Shown: in pieces, positions 1 through 9,474 of the stretch
How the letters are laid out: every line of letters starts with the position of its first letter
Position numbering within the stretch: the first letter of the stretch is position 1
Assembly (NCBI GenBank): GCA_041725935.1
Contig: JBGRQD010000003.1
Span: 248,001 to 312,000, forward strand
DNA: 64,000 nucleotides
Direction of reading: 5' to 3'
Origin: Marivita sp041725935
GTDB lineage: Bacteria; Pseudomonadota; Alphaproteobacteria; Rhodobacterales; Rhodobacteraceae
Position numbers and translations under genes: made by a program
Notes under the pieces: generated by a model
Databases searched by the model: none
Told to the model about the DNA's origin: nothing
What the model saw: the letters and a program-made list of their open reading frames with translations, nothing else

Positions 1-116
1 TCGCCAGCGACCGCGCGCTTTTTGCCCGAGGAGCTTTAAAGGCCGCGCTCTGGGGGCAGGACAAGGCACCGGGCGAATATGATATGTTGGACGTTCTGGG
101 GCTGTCTGACGGCTGA
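1..116 (+). CDS. dapB: 4-hydroxy-tetrahydrodipicolinate reductase, C-terminal end (partial)
   Basis: Only the last 37 codons are in the window, read from base 3 to a TGA at 114-116; the gene starts upstream. The visible tail contains FARGALKAALW followed by a conserved YDMLDVLGL ending. This matches the C-terminus of DapB, which reduces dihydrodipicolinate with NAD(P)H in the lysine/diaminopimelate pathway in the cytoplasm. The partner enzyme gene dapA lies 9.4 kb away on the other strand, so the two are not in one operon. The call rests on the short conserved tail only. Confidence 0.8.
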   Translation, partial: ASDRALFARGALKAALWGQDKAPGEYDMLDVLGLSDG

Positions 117-200
117 TCGCATCACATTAGTCGGGAACAACTTGATCCGATCGGGCATTTCCAACGTAATCTAAATAAAACCATTTGTTCGGAGGTTCCC

Positions 201-560
201 GTGTTCATTCGCATTTCAGCCATTGTTGCCGCCGCTACCCTGCTTTTTCCGCATGTCGCTGCGGCAGAGTTGAAGCGGGTCGAGAATAAATCCGAATTCG
301 TATCTCTAATACAGGGCAAGACATTGTCTAGACCGCTTGTGCGGTTGAACGTGACTGCGGATGGCAAGATCACCGGCCGCGGAGCGACGTGGGATGTCAC
401 CGGCTCTTGGGATTGGAAAAACGGTTTTTTCTGCCGTGATCTGAACTGGGGCGGCGACGAGCTTGGCTACAATTGTCAGGCTGTTTTGGCCAATGGGTCC
501 GAAGTCCGGTTCATCGCTGACCAAGGCGCGGGGGACGCGGCTGATTTCCGTCTGCGCTGA
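201..560 (+). CDS. Small secreted protein of unknown function
   Basis: This 119-residue protein starts at GTG 201, preceded by a strong GGAGG at 191-195. Residues 1-22 form a signal peptide (MFIRI, a hydrophobic alanine-rich core, then a VAAAE cleavage region), so it is probably periplasmic. The mature part is rich in Gly, Trp and Asp and has two Cys (FFCRDLNWGG and YNCQAV) that could form a disulfide. The text 'TADGKITGRGATWDVTGSWDW' style repeats of T/G/W suggest a small beta-sheet protein. I do not recognise a family. It follows dapB at 84 bases and is probably its own unit or read through from dapB. Confidence 0.75.
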   Translation: MFIRISAIVAAATLLFPHVAAAELKRVENKSEFVSLIQGKTLSRPLVRLNVTADGKITGRGATWDVTGSWDWKNGFFCRDLNWGGDELGYNCQAVLANGSEVRFIADQGAGDAADFRLR

Positions 561-563
561 CGC

Positions 564-746
564 TCAGAAATCAATCGCCAGACCGCCCTTTTCCCAATCA
601 CCATAGCGCACGGGTTCAGGCCCATCGCGTCCACCCAGTTCTTTCGGGAGCGGCTTTTCCGCTTCAGCCTTCTTGCGACGTTCCTCGGCTTCGGCCAAGG
701 CACGCTGAGCAGCGGGGGGCAAGTCTTTCGGTATCTCGGAACTCAT
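564..746 (-). CDS. DUF1674 / SDHAF4-like small protein
   Basis: This 60-residue protein ends in KELGGRDGPEPVRYGDWEKG and a final IDF, the signature of the DUF1674 family. The mitochondrial member SDHAF4 binds the flavinylated succinate dehydrogenase flavoprotein during complex II assembly, so a role in SDH maturation is inferred here. The middle is a charged helix rich in Ala, Glu and Lys. An open frame extends upstream to 845, but it would overlap the start of rsmB on the other strand. The ATG at 746 with GGAAG just upstream is the better start. It is convergent with the secreted protein and divergent from rsmB. Confidence 0.8.
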   Translation of the reverse strand: MSSEIPKDLPPAAQRALAEAEERRKKAEAEKPLPKELGGRDGPEPVRYGDWEKGGLAIDF

Positions 747-826
747 CGCGGTCTTCCATATCGTTCCCTTCTGATATACGTGCCCTCCGGTCCGGGACAA
801 CCCCGGCCTGTAATCAGGAGTGCCCT

Positions 827-2107
827 TTGCCTGCACCCGCATCACCCCGCCTTGTCGCGCTGGACGGTCTCAGCCAGATCATCGGCGAAGGACGCATGCT
901 GTCAGAGATCACCAGCGATCCCGTCTGGCAGGACCTGACGCCACCCGAACGCGCAACGGCCCAGCGGTTGATCACAGAAACCCTGCGATATCTTGGCCGC
1001 GCGGATCATTTGCTCGCGCCGCATTTGCAACGCCAGCCTCCCTTGCGCGTGATGAACCTGCTGCGCATGGCGACGGTCGAGTTGAACACGGGCGGTGCTG
1101 CGCATGGCGTGGTGAACGAAGCGGTGAAGCTTGCGGGCCGCAACAAGAAGACCGCACCGATGAAGGGTCTGGTCAACGCCGTGCTGCGCCGTGTGACCGA
1201 ACAGGCGCCCGAAGCATGGGACGACGCGCCGGATACGCTGCTGCCGAAATGGCTGCGCCCGAAGCTTGCCAAGGCCTGGAGCAAACCTGTCGTGGAGCAG
1301 ATCGAACGCGCCCATGCCGTTCCGCCGCCGGTTGATCTTTCGGTCAAATCCGATCCCGCTGGCTGGGCGGATAAACTTGAAGGTACACTCTTGCCGACGG
1401 GTTCCGTGCGTTTGTCCGCACGGGGGCAGCTTTCGGCACTGCCGGGCTTCGAGAGCGGCGATTGGTGGGTGCAGGACGCCGCAGCTGCGCTGCCGGTTCA
1501 GCTTTTCGGTGATGTGGCGGGCAAACGGGTGCTCGACATCTGCGCCGCCCCCGGTGGCAAGACGATGCAACTGGCTGCCAAGGGGGCGGATGTCACCGCG
1601 CTGGATATTTCCGAGGCGCGCATGGTGCGCCTGACCGAAAACCTGACCCGCACCGGGCTGCCCGCGAAAACCGTTGTCGCGGATGCGCTGACTTACGAGG
1701 ACGGTCTCTTCGATGCTGTCTTGCTGGACGCGCCCTGTTCGGCCACTGGCACGATCCGACGGCATCCCGACCTGCCATACGTCAAGTCGCAGACCGGTAT
1801 CGACGATCTCATCAAGCTCCAGCGCGCGATGCTGAGCCGTGCGGTTGGGCACCTCAAACCGTACGGAACCCTGGTCTATTGCACCTGCAGCCTGCTGCGC
1901 GAGGAAGGCGAGGACCAGATCAAATGGCTTCTGTCGCAGACCGACGCTGTCGAGATGCAAGCGCCTGTTGCGCCGGGCCTCGATCCCGACTGGATCAGCC
2001 CCGAAGGCGGCGTGCGGCTACGGCCCGATTACTGGGCTGACAGCGGCGGGATGGACGGGTTTTACATGGCCGTGTTGCAGAGCAAGGGCGATCCGGCGCC
2101 GGCGTGA
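827..2107 (+). CDS. rsmB: 16S rRNA (cytosine-967-C5)-methyltransferase RsmB
   Basis: This 426-residue cytoplasmic enzyme methylates C967 of 16S rRNA using SAM. The N-terminal ~130 residues are the NusB-like RNA-binding domain. The catalytic domain shows the SAM site DICAAPGGKT, the DAPCSATG motif and the catalytic CTCSL motif, all typical of the RsmB/NSUN family. The start is a TTG at 827 with CAGGAG at 815-820, about the usual spacing. It opens a rightward run that continues with the heparinase gene 84 bases downstream. Confidence 0.95.
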   Translation: MPAPASPRLVALDGLSQIIGEGRMLSEITSDPVWQDLTPPERATAQRLITETLRYLGRADHLLAPHLQRQPPLRVMNLLRMATVELNTGGAAHGVVNEAVKLAGRNKKTAPMKGLVNAVLRRVTEQAPEAWDDAPDTLLPKWLRPKLAKAWSKPVVEQIERAHAVPPPVDLSVKSDPAGWADKLEGTLLPTGSVRLSARGQLSALPGFESGDWWVQDAAAALPVQLFGDVAGKRVLDICAAPGGKTMQLAAKGADVTALDISEARMVRLTENLTRTGLPAKTVVADALTYEDGLFDAVLLDAPCSATGTIRRHPDLPYVKSQTGIDDLIKLQRAMLSRAVGHLKPYGTLVYCTCSLLREEGEDQIKWLLSQTDAVEMQAPVAPGLDPDWISPEGGVRLRPDYWADSGGMDGFYMAVLQSKGDPAPA

Positions 2108-2191
2108 CATTTGAACCGTGACTTGGCGCTCTCTGAAGGGTAAGATGCGCCTCAAGAATACTTGCGTAAACGCAAGATAGAGGCAGAGCTG

Positions 2192-3940
2192 ATGTTCCGA
2201 CTGGACGCCGCAAAGCGGGCGCAGACCCGGATTTTGAACCGTGTGCACGCACGACTGTCAGCGCGTGCCAAGCCTGCAACCGCGTTTGTCGGACAGCCGG
2301 AACCCAGAACCGTCGGGTCGTATGCGCGCGGTCGGCAACTCACGGCGGGCAATCTGCTGTTCGCCGGGCATCTGGTCGAAGCGCCTGATGCGATCCTGTG
2401 GGACATCACGCCGCCGGATGATGTGTTTCTTGACGAAATCCACGGGTTTGTCTGGCTTGACGACATGGCCAGCGTTGGTGATGCGGCCACCCGCAAGACC
2501 GCGCAGCGTTGGTTGTTCGAATGGATCAAACGCTACGGCAATGGCTCTGGTCCCGGCTGGACGCCTGAACTGGCGGGTCGACGGGTCATCCGGTGGCTGC
2601 ATCACGCTTTTTTCCTTCTGGGCGGCTGTTCGTCAGACGACTCGCGCGCCTTTTTCCGGTCGATTGCGCAACAGACGATTTTCCTGAACCGCCGCTGGCA
2701 CAGTTCGCCCCCCGGTCTGCCGCGCTTCGAGGCGCTGACCGGGCTGATCTCGGCTGGGTTGTCGCTACAGGGGATGGAGTCGCAGGCCGATCCTGCGATC
2801 AGGGCGCTTGGGCAGGAATGTGCGCGCCAGATCAACGAGGCAGGCGGCATCCCGACGCGCAACCCCGAGGAACTGCTCGAGGTGTGCACGCTCCTGATCT
2901 GGGCGCGCGATGCGCTCGAGGAGACCGCGCGAACGCCCGATCCGGCGCATCTGCAGTCCATTGCGCGGATCGTGCCGACCTTGCGGGCGCTACGTCATGC
3001 CGATGGCGGTCTGGCGCGGTTCCACGGGGGCGGGCGCGGCGTGGAAGGACGGTTGGACACGGTGCTGGCGTCGGCGAACACCAAGGTGCAGCCTGCCAAG
3101 GGGCTAGCCATGGGATATGCCCGGCTGTCTGCCGGACGCACCACGATGGTGATCGATGCGGCCGCACCACCGGGCGGACCGGCCAGTTTCAACGCCCATG
3201 CGTCCACCCTCGCGTTCGAGCTGACATCGGGGCGGCGCCCGCTGATCGTCAATTGCGGATCTGGCGCGACCTTTGGCGAGGACTGGCGCCGCGCCGGGCG
3301 GGCAACGCCGTCACATTCGACGCTGTGTCTTGACGGGTTTTCCAGTTCACGCCTTGGCAAGACGTCCCGGATGGGGCCGATCGAACGCGAATTGATGGAT
3401 GACATTCCCAAGGACGTTCCCGTCGAGATGTCCCGCGCCATGGATGGCGTGCGGTTTGAAGGTGGGCATGACGGCTATGTCGGGACACATGGCCTGACCC
3501 ATGCCCGCATTCTGGAAATGACCTTTGACGGGCGTGGTGTGGTTGGGGAGGATCTTTTGATCGCGCTAAACGGTCCTGCCAAGGCGCGGTTTGATCAGAA
3601 GATCGAGGACAGCCGCCTTGCCGGCGTCCCGTTTGACATCCGCTTTCATTTGCACCCAGAGGTTGATACCGCCATCGACATGAACGGCACCGCTGTCAGC
3701 ATGGCCCTGCGCAGCGGGGAAATCTGGGTTTTCCGCTTTGACGGCCAATGTACTCTTGCGCTGGAACCGTCGGTTTACCTTGAAAAAGGCCGGCTTCGGC
3801 CACGCGCGACGAAACAGATCGTTTTATCTGCCCGCGCGATGGAGTATGCGACCCGCGTTCGCTGGTCGTTGGCCAAGGCGCAGGAAACCGCAACCGCGGT
3901 GCGCGATCTTGTTCAGGACGATGCGACGTTGCTGAACTGA
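2192..3940 (+). CDS. Heparinase II/III family protein
   Basis: A 582-residue protein of the alphaproteobacterial heparinase II/III-like family. It has an alpha-helical N-terminal half and a beta-rich C-terminal half carrying a GxxHAH-like stretch (FNAHASTLAFEL) and an SHSTLCLDG segment that match the family core. No signal peptide is visible, so cytoplasmic action is possible, although family enzymes are usually polysaccharide lyases. The ATG at 2192 has AGAGG 8 bases upstream; an in-frame TTG at 2162 lacks a good site. It sits between rsmB and purH, a position I recall as conserved in Rhodobacterales. The substrate is unknown. Confidence 0.88.
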   Translation: MFRLDAAKRAQTRILNRVHARLSARAKPATAFVGQPEPRTVGSYARGRQLTAGNLLFAGHLVEAPDAILWDITPPDDVFLDEIHGFVWLDDMASVGDAATRKTAQRWLFEWIKRYGNGSGPGWTPELAGRRVIRWLHHAFFLLGGCSSDDSRAFFRSIAQQTIFLNRRWHSSPPGLPRFEALTGLISAGLSLQGMESQADPAIRALGQECARQINEAGGIPTRNPEELLEVCTLLIWARDALEETARTPDPAHLQSIARIVPTLRALRHADGGLARFHGGGRGVEGRLDTVLASANTKVQPAKGLAMGYARLSAGRTTMVIDAAAPPGGPASFNAHASTLAFELTSGRRPLIVNCGSGATFGEDWRRAGRATPSHSTLCLDGFSSSRLGKTSRMGPIERELMDDIPKDVPVEMSRAMDGVRFEGGHDGYVGTHGLTHARILEMTFDGRGVVGEDLLIALNGPAKARFDQKIEDSRLAGVPFDIRFHLHPEVDTAIDMNGTAVSMALRSGEIWVFRFDGQCTLALEPSVYLEKGRLRPRATKQIVLSARAMEYATRVRWSLAKAQETATAVRDLVQDDATLLN

Positions 3941-3961
3941 ATATCGGGATTCCCAGTTGCC

Positions 3962-5551
3962 ATGACCAATCTTGCCCCCCTCCGCCGTGCGCTTTTGTCT
4001 GTTTCGGACAAGACCGGACTTGTCGATCTTGCCAAGGCGCTGGATGCGCGGGGCGTGGAACTTCTGTCCACCGGAGGATCGGCCAAGACGCTGCGCGACG
4101 CGGGTGTGCCGGTCAGGGACGTGTCCGAGGTGACCGGTTTTCCTGAAATGATGGATGGCCGGGTCAAGACGCTGCATCCGATGGTACATGGCGGATTGCT
4201 GGCGCTGCGCGACAATGACGATCATGTCGCGGCGATGTTCGAACATGACATCAAGGCGATCGACCTGTTGGTGGTCAACCTCTACCCGTTCGAGGAAACC
4301 GTCGCCAAGGGTGGCGATTATGACACCTGTATCGAGAATATCGACATCGGTGGTCCCGCGATGATCCGTGCCGCAGCCAAGAACCATGCGTTTGTCAGCA
4401 CGGTTGTGGATGTCGAGGATTACGACGCGCTGCTGGCGGAGCTCGAGGCGAATGACGGTCAGACCACTCTGGCGTTCCGGCAGCGTCTGGCCCAGATCGC
4501 CTATGCGCGCACCGGAGCCTATGATGCCGCTGTCAGCACTTGGATGGCGGATGCCATCGGCGAACAGACCCCGCGCCGCCGCGTTTTTGCCGGCACATTG
4601 GCCCAGCCGCTGCGTTACGGCGAAAACCCGCATCAGGGCGCGGCGTTCTACCATGACGGTTCCAACCGTCCGGGCGTTGCAATGGCGGAACAGGTGCAGG
4701 GCAAGGACCTGAGCTACAACAACATCAACGACACCGATGCGGCGTTTGAACTGGTGTCGGAATTCCTGCCGCGCAATGGGTTTGCATGCGCGATCATCAA
4801 GCACGCCAATCCCTGCGGCGTGGCGACGGGCCGGACGTTGAAGGAAGCCTACCAAAAGGCGTTCGACTGTGACCGAACCTCGGCCTTTGGGGGCATCGTC
4901 GCACTGAATTCGACGCTGGATGGTGAAACTGCCGAAGCGATTGCCGAGATCTTTACCGAGGTGGTCATTGCCCCCGGCGTCGATCAGGACGCCAAGGACG
5001 TGTTCGCTGCCAAGAAGAACCTCCGCCTATTGATGGCGCCGGGTCTGGCCAATACGGCGGCGCCGGGTCTTGCGTGGAAACAGGTGTCGGGCGGCATTCT
5101 CGTGCAGGACCGCGACAATGGGCGGCTCGAAATGAATGACCTCAAGGTGGTCACAAAGATCGCGCCGACCGATGACCAGATGCGCGACCTGCTTTTCGCC
5201 TGGACGGTGGCCAAGCACGTCAAGTCCAACGCCATTGTCTACGTGAAGGACGGGGCCACGGTAGGTGTCGGTGCGGGCCAGATGAGCCGCTTGGACAGCG
5301 CGTTGATTGCCGCGAAAAAGGCCGAGCGCATGGCCGAGGCGCTGGGCTTGCCGGAACCGCTCACCAAGGGCAGCGCCGTTGCGTCGGATGCGTTTTTTCC
5401 CTTCGCGGATGGCCTGATGGAGGCCGCCGCTGCGGGCGCGTCCTGCGTCATTCAGCCGGGTGGTTCGATGCGTGACGACGAGGTGATCGCCGCCGCCGAC
5501 GAGGCAGGCCTCGCGATGGTTCTGACAGGAATGCGCCACTTCAGGCACTGA
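3962..5551 (+). CDS. purH: Bifunctional AICAR transformylase / IMP cyclohydrolase PurH
   Basis: At 529 residues this is full length for PurH, which catalyses the last two steps of IMP synthesis in the cytoplasm. The N-terminal ~200 residues are the MGS-like cyclohydrolase domain (LLSTGGSAKTLRDAGV, GRVKTLHP). The C-terminal part is the AICAR transformylase with the KHANPCG motif that contributes catalytic Lys and His. The ATG is 21 bases after the heparinase stop, which implies co-transcription. Nothing is unusual in the sequence. Confidence 0.97.
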   Translation: MTNLAPLRRALLSVSDKTGLVDLAKALDARGVELLSTGGSAKTLRDAGVPVRDVSEVTGFPEMMDGRVKTLHPMVHGGLLALRDNDDHVAAMFEHDIKAIDLLVVNLYPFEETVAKGGDYDTCIENIDIGGPAMIRAAAKNHAFVSTVVDVEDYDALLAELEANDGQTTLAFRQRLAQIAYARTGAYDAAVSTWMADAIGEQTPRRRVFAGTLAQPLRYGENPHQGAAFYHDGSNRPGVAMAEQVQGKDLSYNNINDTDAAFELVSEFLPRNGFACAIIKHANPCGVATGRTLKEAYQKAFDCDRTSAFGGIVALNSTLDGETAEAIAEIFTEVVIAPGVDQDAKDVFAAKKNLRLLMAPGLANTAAPGLAWKQVSGGILVQDRDNGRLEMNDLKVVTKIAPTDDQMRDLLFAWTVAKHVKSNAIVYVKDGATVGVGAGQMSRLDSALIAAKKAERMAEALGLPEPLTKGSAVASDAFFPFADGLMEAAAAGASCVIQPGGSMRDDEVIAAADEAGLAMVLTGMRHFRH

Positions 5552-5595
5552 ATTTGACCATCCGAGAGAATCCGGAGCAGGGCAAAGGAGACAAC

Positions 5596-6066
5596 ATGCG
5601 TCTGGTGGCCATCGTCGCGGCAGCGGTGTTTGTGATCGATCAGCTCACCAAGTGGTGGGTTGTGCATGTGATGGAGCTTGCCCGCGTCGGCGCGATCGAC
5701 GTTTTCCCGCCCTATCTGAACTTTCGCATGGCGTGGAACACCGGCATCAATTTCGGGCTGTTGTCGGGGCAGGCCGACTGGACGCGCTGGATTCTGATCT
5801 CGGTTGCACTTGGGATCGTGCTTTTCGTGCTGGTCTGGATGCGCCGCGATCCCCCGGGCCGGACCGGGCTGATCTTTGCCGGTCTGCTGATCGGTGGCGC
5901 GCTGGGCAACGTGGTGGACCGCCTGCTTTATGGTGCCGTGGCAGATTTTCTGAACATGTCCTGTTGCGGCTTCACCAATCCCTATGCTTTCAATGTCGCT
6001 GACATTTCGGTGTTTGTGGGCGCGATTGGGCTCGCGCTGTTCTCGGGCGGGAAAAACGCCTCGTGA
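5596..6066 (+). CDS. lspA: Lipoprotein signal peptidase LspA
   Basis: A 156-residue inner-membrane aspartyl peptidase that cleaves signal peptides of prolipoproteins after lipidation. Four hydrophobic segments are visible. The family motifs are present: an N-terminal DQLTKWW, the WNTGINFG block, the first catalytic Asp in GNVVDR, and the second in FNVADISV. The ATG at 5596 is preceded by AAAGGAG with ideal spacing, so an upstream in-frame TTG at 5554 was rejected. It follows purH and precedes a lipoprotein gene whose lipobox would make it a substrate. Confidence 0.96.
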   Translation: MRLVAIVAAAVFVIDQLTKWWVVHVMELARVGAIDVFPPYLNFRMAWNTGINFGLLSGQADWTRWILISVALGIVLFVLVWMRRDPPGRTGLIFAGLLIGGALGNVVDRLLYGAVADFLNMSCCGFTNPYAFNVADISVFVGAIGLALFSGGKNAS

Positions 6067-6128
6067 CGGGCGCGGCAGGATGGGTTAAAGCGGAACTGAG
6101 GCGAATACGGAGGCGGGCAGACAACATT

Positions 6129-6653
6129 ATGCCGCGCGCATTGATCATACTGGCACTGGTGGCATTGACCGCCTGCGGATCCCGTCAGGACACGGCGGAC
6201 CGGGACACCAATCTGCGCCAATTGCGCAATACTTCAGGCTCGCCCGAGGAATTCTCGATCGTGCCCAACAAGCCGTTGCAAGCGCCCGAAACCCTTGCCG
6301 AACTGCCGCCGCCGACGCCGGGTGGTACGAACCGGACGGATCAGACCCCGCTTCAGGACGCGGTTGCGGTGCTGGGCGGAAACCCGTCACGGCTTGACCC
6401 GCAGGCCGGGATCGGTGCGGGTGATCAGGCGCTGGTGACGCGGGCCTCGCGCTTTGGCCGGGAGTCCGACATTCGCACAGAGCTGGCCGTAGATGATCAG
6501 GCCTTCCGCGAACGCCGGAGGCTGTTCAACTGGCGGCTTGTTCCGCAGGATACTTATAACCGCGCCTATCGGGGTCAGGCGCTTGACCCCTACGCGTCGC
6601 TCGAAGCGGCGCGGCGCGCCGGCTTGCTGACGCCCTCGGCCCCGCCAGAGTGA
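6129..6653 (+). CDS. DUF3035 family lipoprotein
   Basis: A 174-residue protein starting MPRALIILALVALTACGS, a lipoprotein signal peptide with lipobox LTAC, so the mature N-terminus would be the Cys at residue 16. The rest is Pro-rich and polar and ends in an Arg-rich region, as in the DUF3035 family of Rhodobacterales. An in-frame GTG at 6063 overlaps the lspA stop, but it would place a 22-residue basic extension ahead of the signal peptide; the ATG at 6129 fits better although its GGAGG is 15 bases away. The function is unknown. Being next to lspA suggests envelope biology. Confidence 0.8.
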   Translation: MPRALIILALVALTACGSRQDTADRDTNLRQLRNTSGSPEEFSIVPNKPLQAPETLAELPPPTPGGTNRTDQTPLQDAVAVLGGNPSRLDPQAGIGAGDQALVTRASRFGRESDIRTELAVDDQAFRERRRLFNWRLVPQDTYNRAYRGQALDPYASLEAARRAGLLTPSAPPE

Positions 6654-6755
6654 CAGATTGCGCCTCGTGGCGCCGCAAACGCTCACGAAACCGTTGGGAT
6701 GCTTGAAGTTGGCGACTTGGATCGTACCTTACTTCAAAACCAAGGAGATTTGCCG

Positions 6756-8099
6756 ATGCGCCGCCTGATTGCCCTTGCCGGGGCGTTCATTCTTGCCGCA
6801 GCGCCGTTGCGCGCGCAAACGATCGAGGACCAGGTCACCACCTTCCAGCTTGAGAACGGTATGGAAGTCGTGGTGATCGAAGACCATCGCGCGCCTGCCG
6901 TTGTCCACATGCTCTGGTATCGTGCCGGTTCGGCGGATGAACAGCCGGGTGTGTCGGGCGTGGCGCACTTTCTTGAGCACCTGCTGTTCAAAGGGACCGA
7001 AAAGCTTGAACCGGGCGAATTCAGCGAGATCGTCAAAGCCAATGGCGGCACCGACAATGCTTTTACCAGCTACGATTACACCGCTTACTTCCAACGTATC
7101 GCGGCGGACCGTCTGGGCCTGATGATGGAGATGGAAGCGGACCGGATGAAAAACATCCAGCTTGACCGCGAAGATATCCTGACCGAACGCGACGTGATCA
7201 TCGAGGAACGCAATCAGCGGGTCGAGAACGATCCGGCTGCGTTGTTCCGCGAACAGACCATGGCAGCGCAATACCTCAACCATCCCTACGGCACGCCGAT
7301 CATCGGCTGGCGGCACGAGATGGTAAACCTCGATCTGGACGATGCGCTGGCCTATTACGAACAGTTCTATTCACCCAACAACGCGGTTCTCGTGGTGGCC
7401 GGTGACGTGATGCCTGACGAGGTGCTGGCACTGGCGCAGCAGCACTATGGCCCGATCCCCCGCAATGAGGCTTTGCCCGATCGTGCGCGCCCGGCAGAAC
7501 CGCCGCAGATGGCGGAACGGCGGCTGTCCTTCAGCGATCCTCGCGTGGCGCAGCCCTATGTGATCCGCAGCTATCTGGCTCCGGAACGTGATCCAGGCGA
7601 CCAGCGCACAGCAGCGGCGCTGACCTTGCTGGCCGAAGTTTTGGGCGGATCGCAAACATCGGTCCTGCCGCAAAGGCTGCAGTTCGAGGAACAGCGCGCC
7701 GTCTATGCCGGGGCGTTCTACAGTGGGCTGTCGCTGGACGATACGACCTTTGGGGTCGTGAATGTTCCTGTGCCCGGTGTTACCCTTGAAGAAGCCGAGG
7801 CTGACATGGACCGTGTGATCGCGGAGTTCCTTGAAACGGGTGTCGATGCCGCGCAGCTTGACCGCATCAAATTCCAGCTGCGCGCATCTCAGGTTTACGA
7901 GCTGGACAGTTCCAATTCACTCGCCCGCCGCTATGGCGCAGCGCTGACGTCTGGGTTGACGGTCGAGGACGTGCACGCATGGCCGAGCATCCTGCAATCC
8001 ATCACGCCGGAAGAAATCATTGCCGCCGCGCAGGCGATATTCGACCGTGACAATGCCGTGACCGGGTTCCTTCGGACGGCCGAGGAGGTGACACAATGA
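6756..8099 (+). CDS. M16 family zinc peptidase, catalytic subunit, secreted
   Basis: This 447-residue protein has a signal peptide (residues 1-20, ending PLRAQ) and the inverted zinc motif HFLEH at residues 71-75, so it is the active member of a pitrilysin-type pair acting in the periplasm. An RxxR-like substrate region and the C-terminal M16 domain follow. The ATG at 6756 has AAGGAG 8 bases upstream; an in-frame ATG at 6699 would bury the signal peptide behind 19 extra residues. The next gene overlaps by 4 bases and encodes the partner subunit, giving a two-gene heterodimer arrangement. Confidence 0.93.
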   Translation: MRRLIALAGAFILAAAPLRAQTIEDQVTTFQLENGMEVVVIEDHRAPAVVHMLWYRAGSADEQPGVSGVAHFLEHLLFKGTEKLEPGEFSEIVKANGGTDNAFTSYDYTAYFQRIAADRLGLMMEMEADRMKNIQLDREDILTERDVIIEERNQRVENDPAALFREQTMAAQYLNHPYGTPIIGWRHEMVNLDLDDALAYYEQFYSPNNAVLVVAGDVMPDEVLALAQQHYGPIPRNEALPDRARPAEPPQMAERRLSFSDPRVAQPYVIRSYLAPERDPGDQRTAAALTLLAEVLGGSQTSVLPQRLQFEEQRAVYAGAFYSGLSLDDTTFGVVNVPVPGVTLEEAEADMDRVIAEFLETGVDAAQLDRIKFQLRASQVYELDSSNSLARRYGAALTSGLTVEDVHAWPSILQSITPEEIIAAAQAIFDRDNAVTGFLRTAEEVTQ

Positions 8100-9403
8100 A
8101 GGTATTTGGTTCCCTGATCGCGGCCCTGCTGATTGCAGCCGCACCCCTGCGGGCGGAAATCGACATCATCGAAGTAACCAGCCCCGGTGGCATAGATGCT
8201 TGGCTGGTGCAGGAAGAGACGATCCCTTTCGTGGCGTTGGAGCTGCGGTTCAAGGGCGGCGGATCCCTCGATTTGCCGGGCAAGCGTGGTGCCACCAACC
8301 TGATGGTCGGTCTGCTCGAAGAAGGGGCCGGAGACCTGGATGCCCGTGAATTTGCCGAACGTTCTGAATCGCTGGCGGCGAGTTTCAATTTCGATATCAA
8401 TGACGACGGGGTCTCGATCTCGGCGCGGTTCCTGACGGAAAATCAGGACGAGGCGCTGGCCCTGCTGCGCGACGCGATCACGCAGCCGCGGTTTGATCAA
8501 GCGGCGATTGATCGGGTCAAGGCACAGATCGTTTCAGGCATTCGGTCCGATGCGCAAGACCCGGACGATCTGGTCGGTGCTACATTCGACAGAATGGTGT
8601 TCGGAGACCACCCCTACGGGTCCTCCATCGAAGGCACCGAGGAGAGCGTAGCGGCCCTGACCCGTGACGATTTGCTGACTGCCTACCGGGGGGCGTTGGC
8701 GCGTGACCGGGTTTACGTCGGTGCGGCAGGTGACATTTCCGCCGAAGGTCTGGCCGCTTTGATGGACAAGCTGCTGGCCGACTTGCCCGAGACCGGGCTT
8801 CCGCAAGCGCCGGATATCGACGTGTCGACCGAAGCCGGTGTGACCGTTGTGCCTTTCGATGTGCCGCAATCGGTGGCTATCTTTGGCCACGAGGGCATTG
8901 CTCGGGACGATCCCGATTTCTTTGCGGCCTTCGTGCTGAATGAAATTTTGGGCGGTGGCGGGTTCGAGGCGCGGCTGATGGAAGAGGTGCGCGAGAAGCG
9001 CGGCCTGACCTATGGCGTCTACAGCTACCTTGTTCCCAAGGATCATGCCGCTCTGTATCTTGGCCGCGTATCGAGCGCCAATGACCGCATCGCAGAGGCC
9101 ATCGCGGTGATCCGTGACGAGTGGTCCAAGATGGCTGAAAACGGTGTCACTCAAGAGGAACTGGACGGTGCCAAGACCTATTTGACCGGAGCCTACCCGC
9201 TGCGGTTCGACGGAAATGGTCCGATCGCGAACATCCTTGTCGGGATGCAAATGGACGGACTTCCGGTCGACTATGTCAACACCCGCAATGCGCAGGTCGA
9301 AGCGATCACGCTTGAGGATATCAAGCGGGTTGCTGCGCGTGTTCTCAAGCCCGAGGCACTGCGGTTTGTGGTGGTGGGACAGCCCGAGGGGCTGGAGTCC
9401 TGA
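8096..9403 (+). CDS. M16 family peptidase-like partner lacking the zinc motif
   Basis: A 435-residue secreted protein with signal peptide MKVFGSLIAALLIAAAPLRA. It keeps both M16 domains, including an EVREKRGLTYGVYSY segment in the C-terminal half. Where the HxxEH zinc motif should be it has KRGATNLMVGLLEEGAG, so it cannot bind zinc in the usual way. The C-terminal RxxxY motif (EKRGLTYGVYS) is retained, as in the non-catalytic partner of heterodimeric M16 proteases. The ATGA overlap with the active subunit indicates coupled translation. The operon ends at the terminator just downstream. Confidence 0.93.
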   Translation: MKVFGSLIAALLIAAAPLRAEIDIIEVTSPGGIDAWLVQEETIPFVALELRFKGGGSLDLPGKRGATNLMVGLLEEGAGDLDAREFAERSESLAASFNFDINDDGVSISARFLTENQDEALALLRDAITQPRFDQAAIDRVKAQIVSGIRSDAQDPDDLVGATFDRMVFGDHPYGSSIEGTEESVAALTRDDLLTAYRGALARDRVYVGAAGDISAEGLAALMDKLLADLPETGLPQAPDIDVSTEAGVTVVPFDVPQSVAIFGHEGIARDDPDFFAAFVLNEILGGGGFEARLMEEVREKRGLTYGVYSYLVPKDHAALYLGRVSSANDRIAEAIAVIRDEWSKMAENGVTQEELDGAKTYLTGAYPLRFDGNGPIANILVGMQMDGLPVDYVNTRNAQVEAITLEDIKRVAARVLKPEALRFVVVGQPEGLES

Positions 9404-9424
9404 ATTTTATCGGATGGTAAAAAT

Positions 9425-9455
9425 AAGGCCGCGCTGTAAGGGCGCGGCCTTTTTC
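9425..9455. terminator. Bidirectional rho-independent terminator
   Basis: A perfect 10-bp stem (AAGGCCGCGC at 9425-9434 with its complement at 9442-9451) closes a 7-base loop. A T-run follows on the + strand and an A-run precedes it, so it also reads as a terminator on the - strand. It serves the M16 pair from the left and dapA from the right. Confidence 0.9.
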
Positions 9456-9474
9456 GTTCTTGGTGTGCCTCAGG

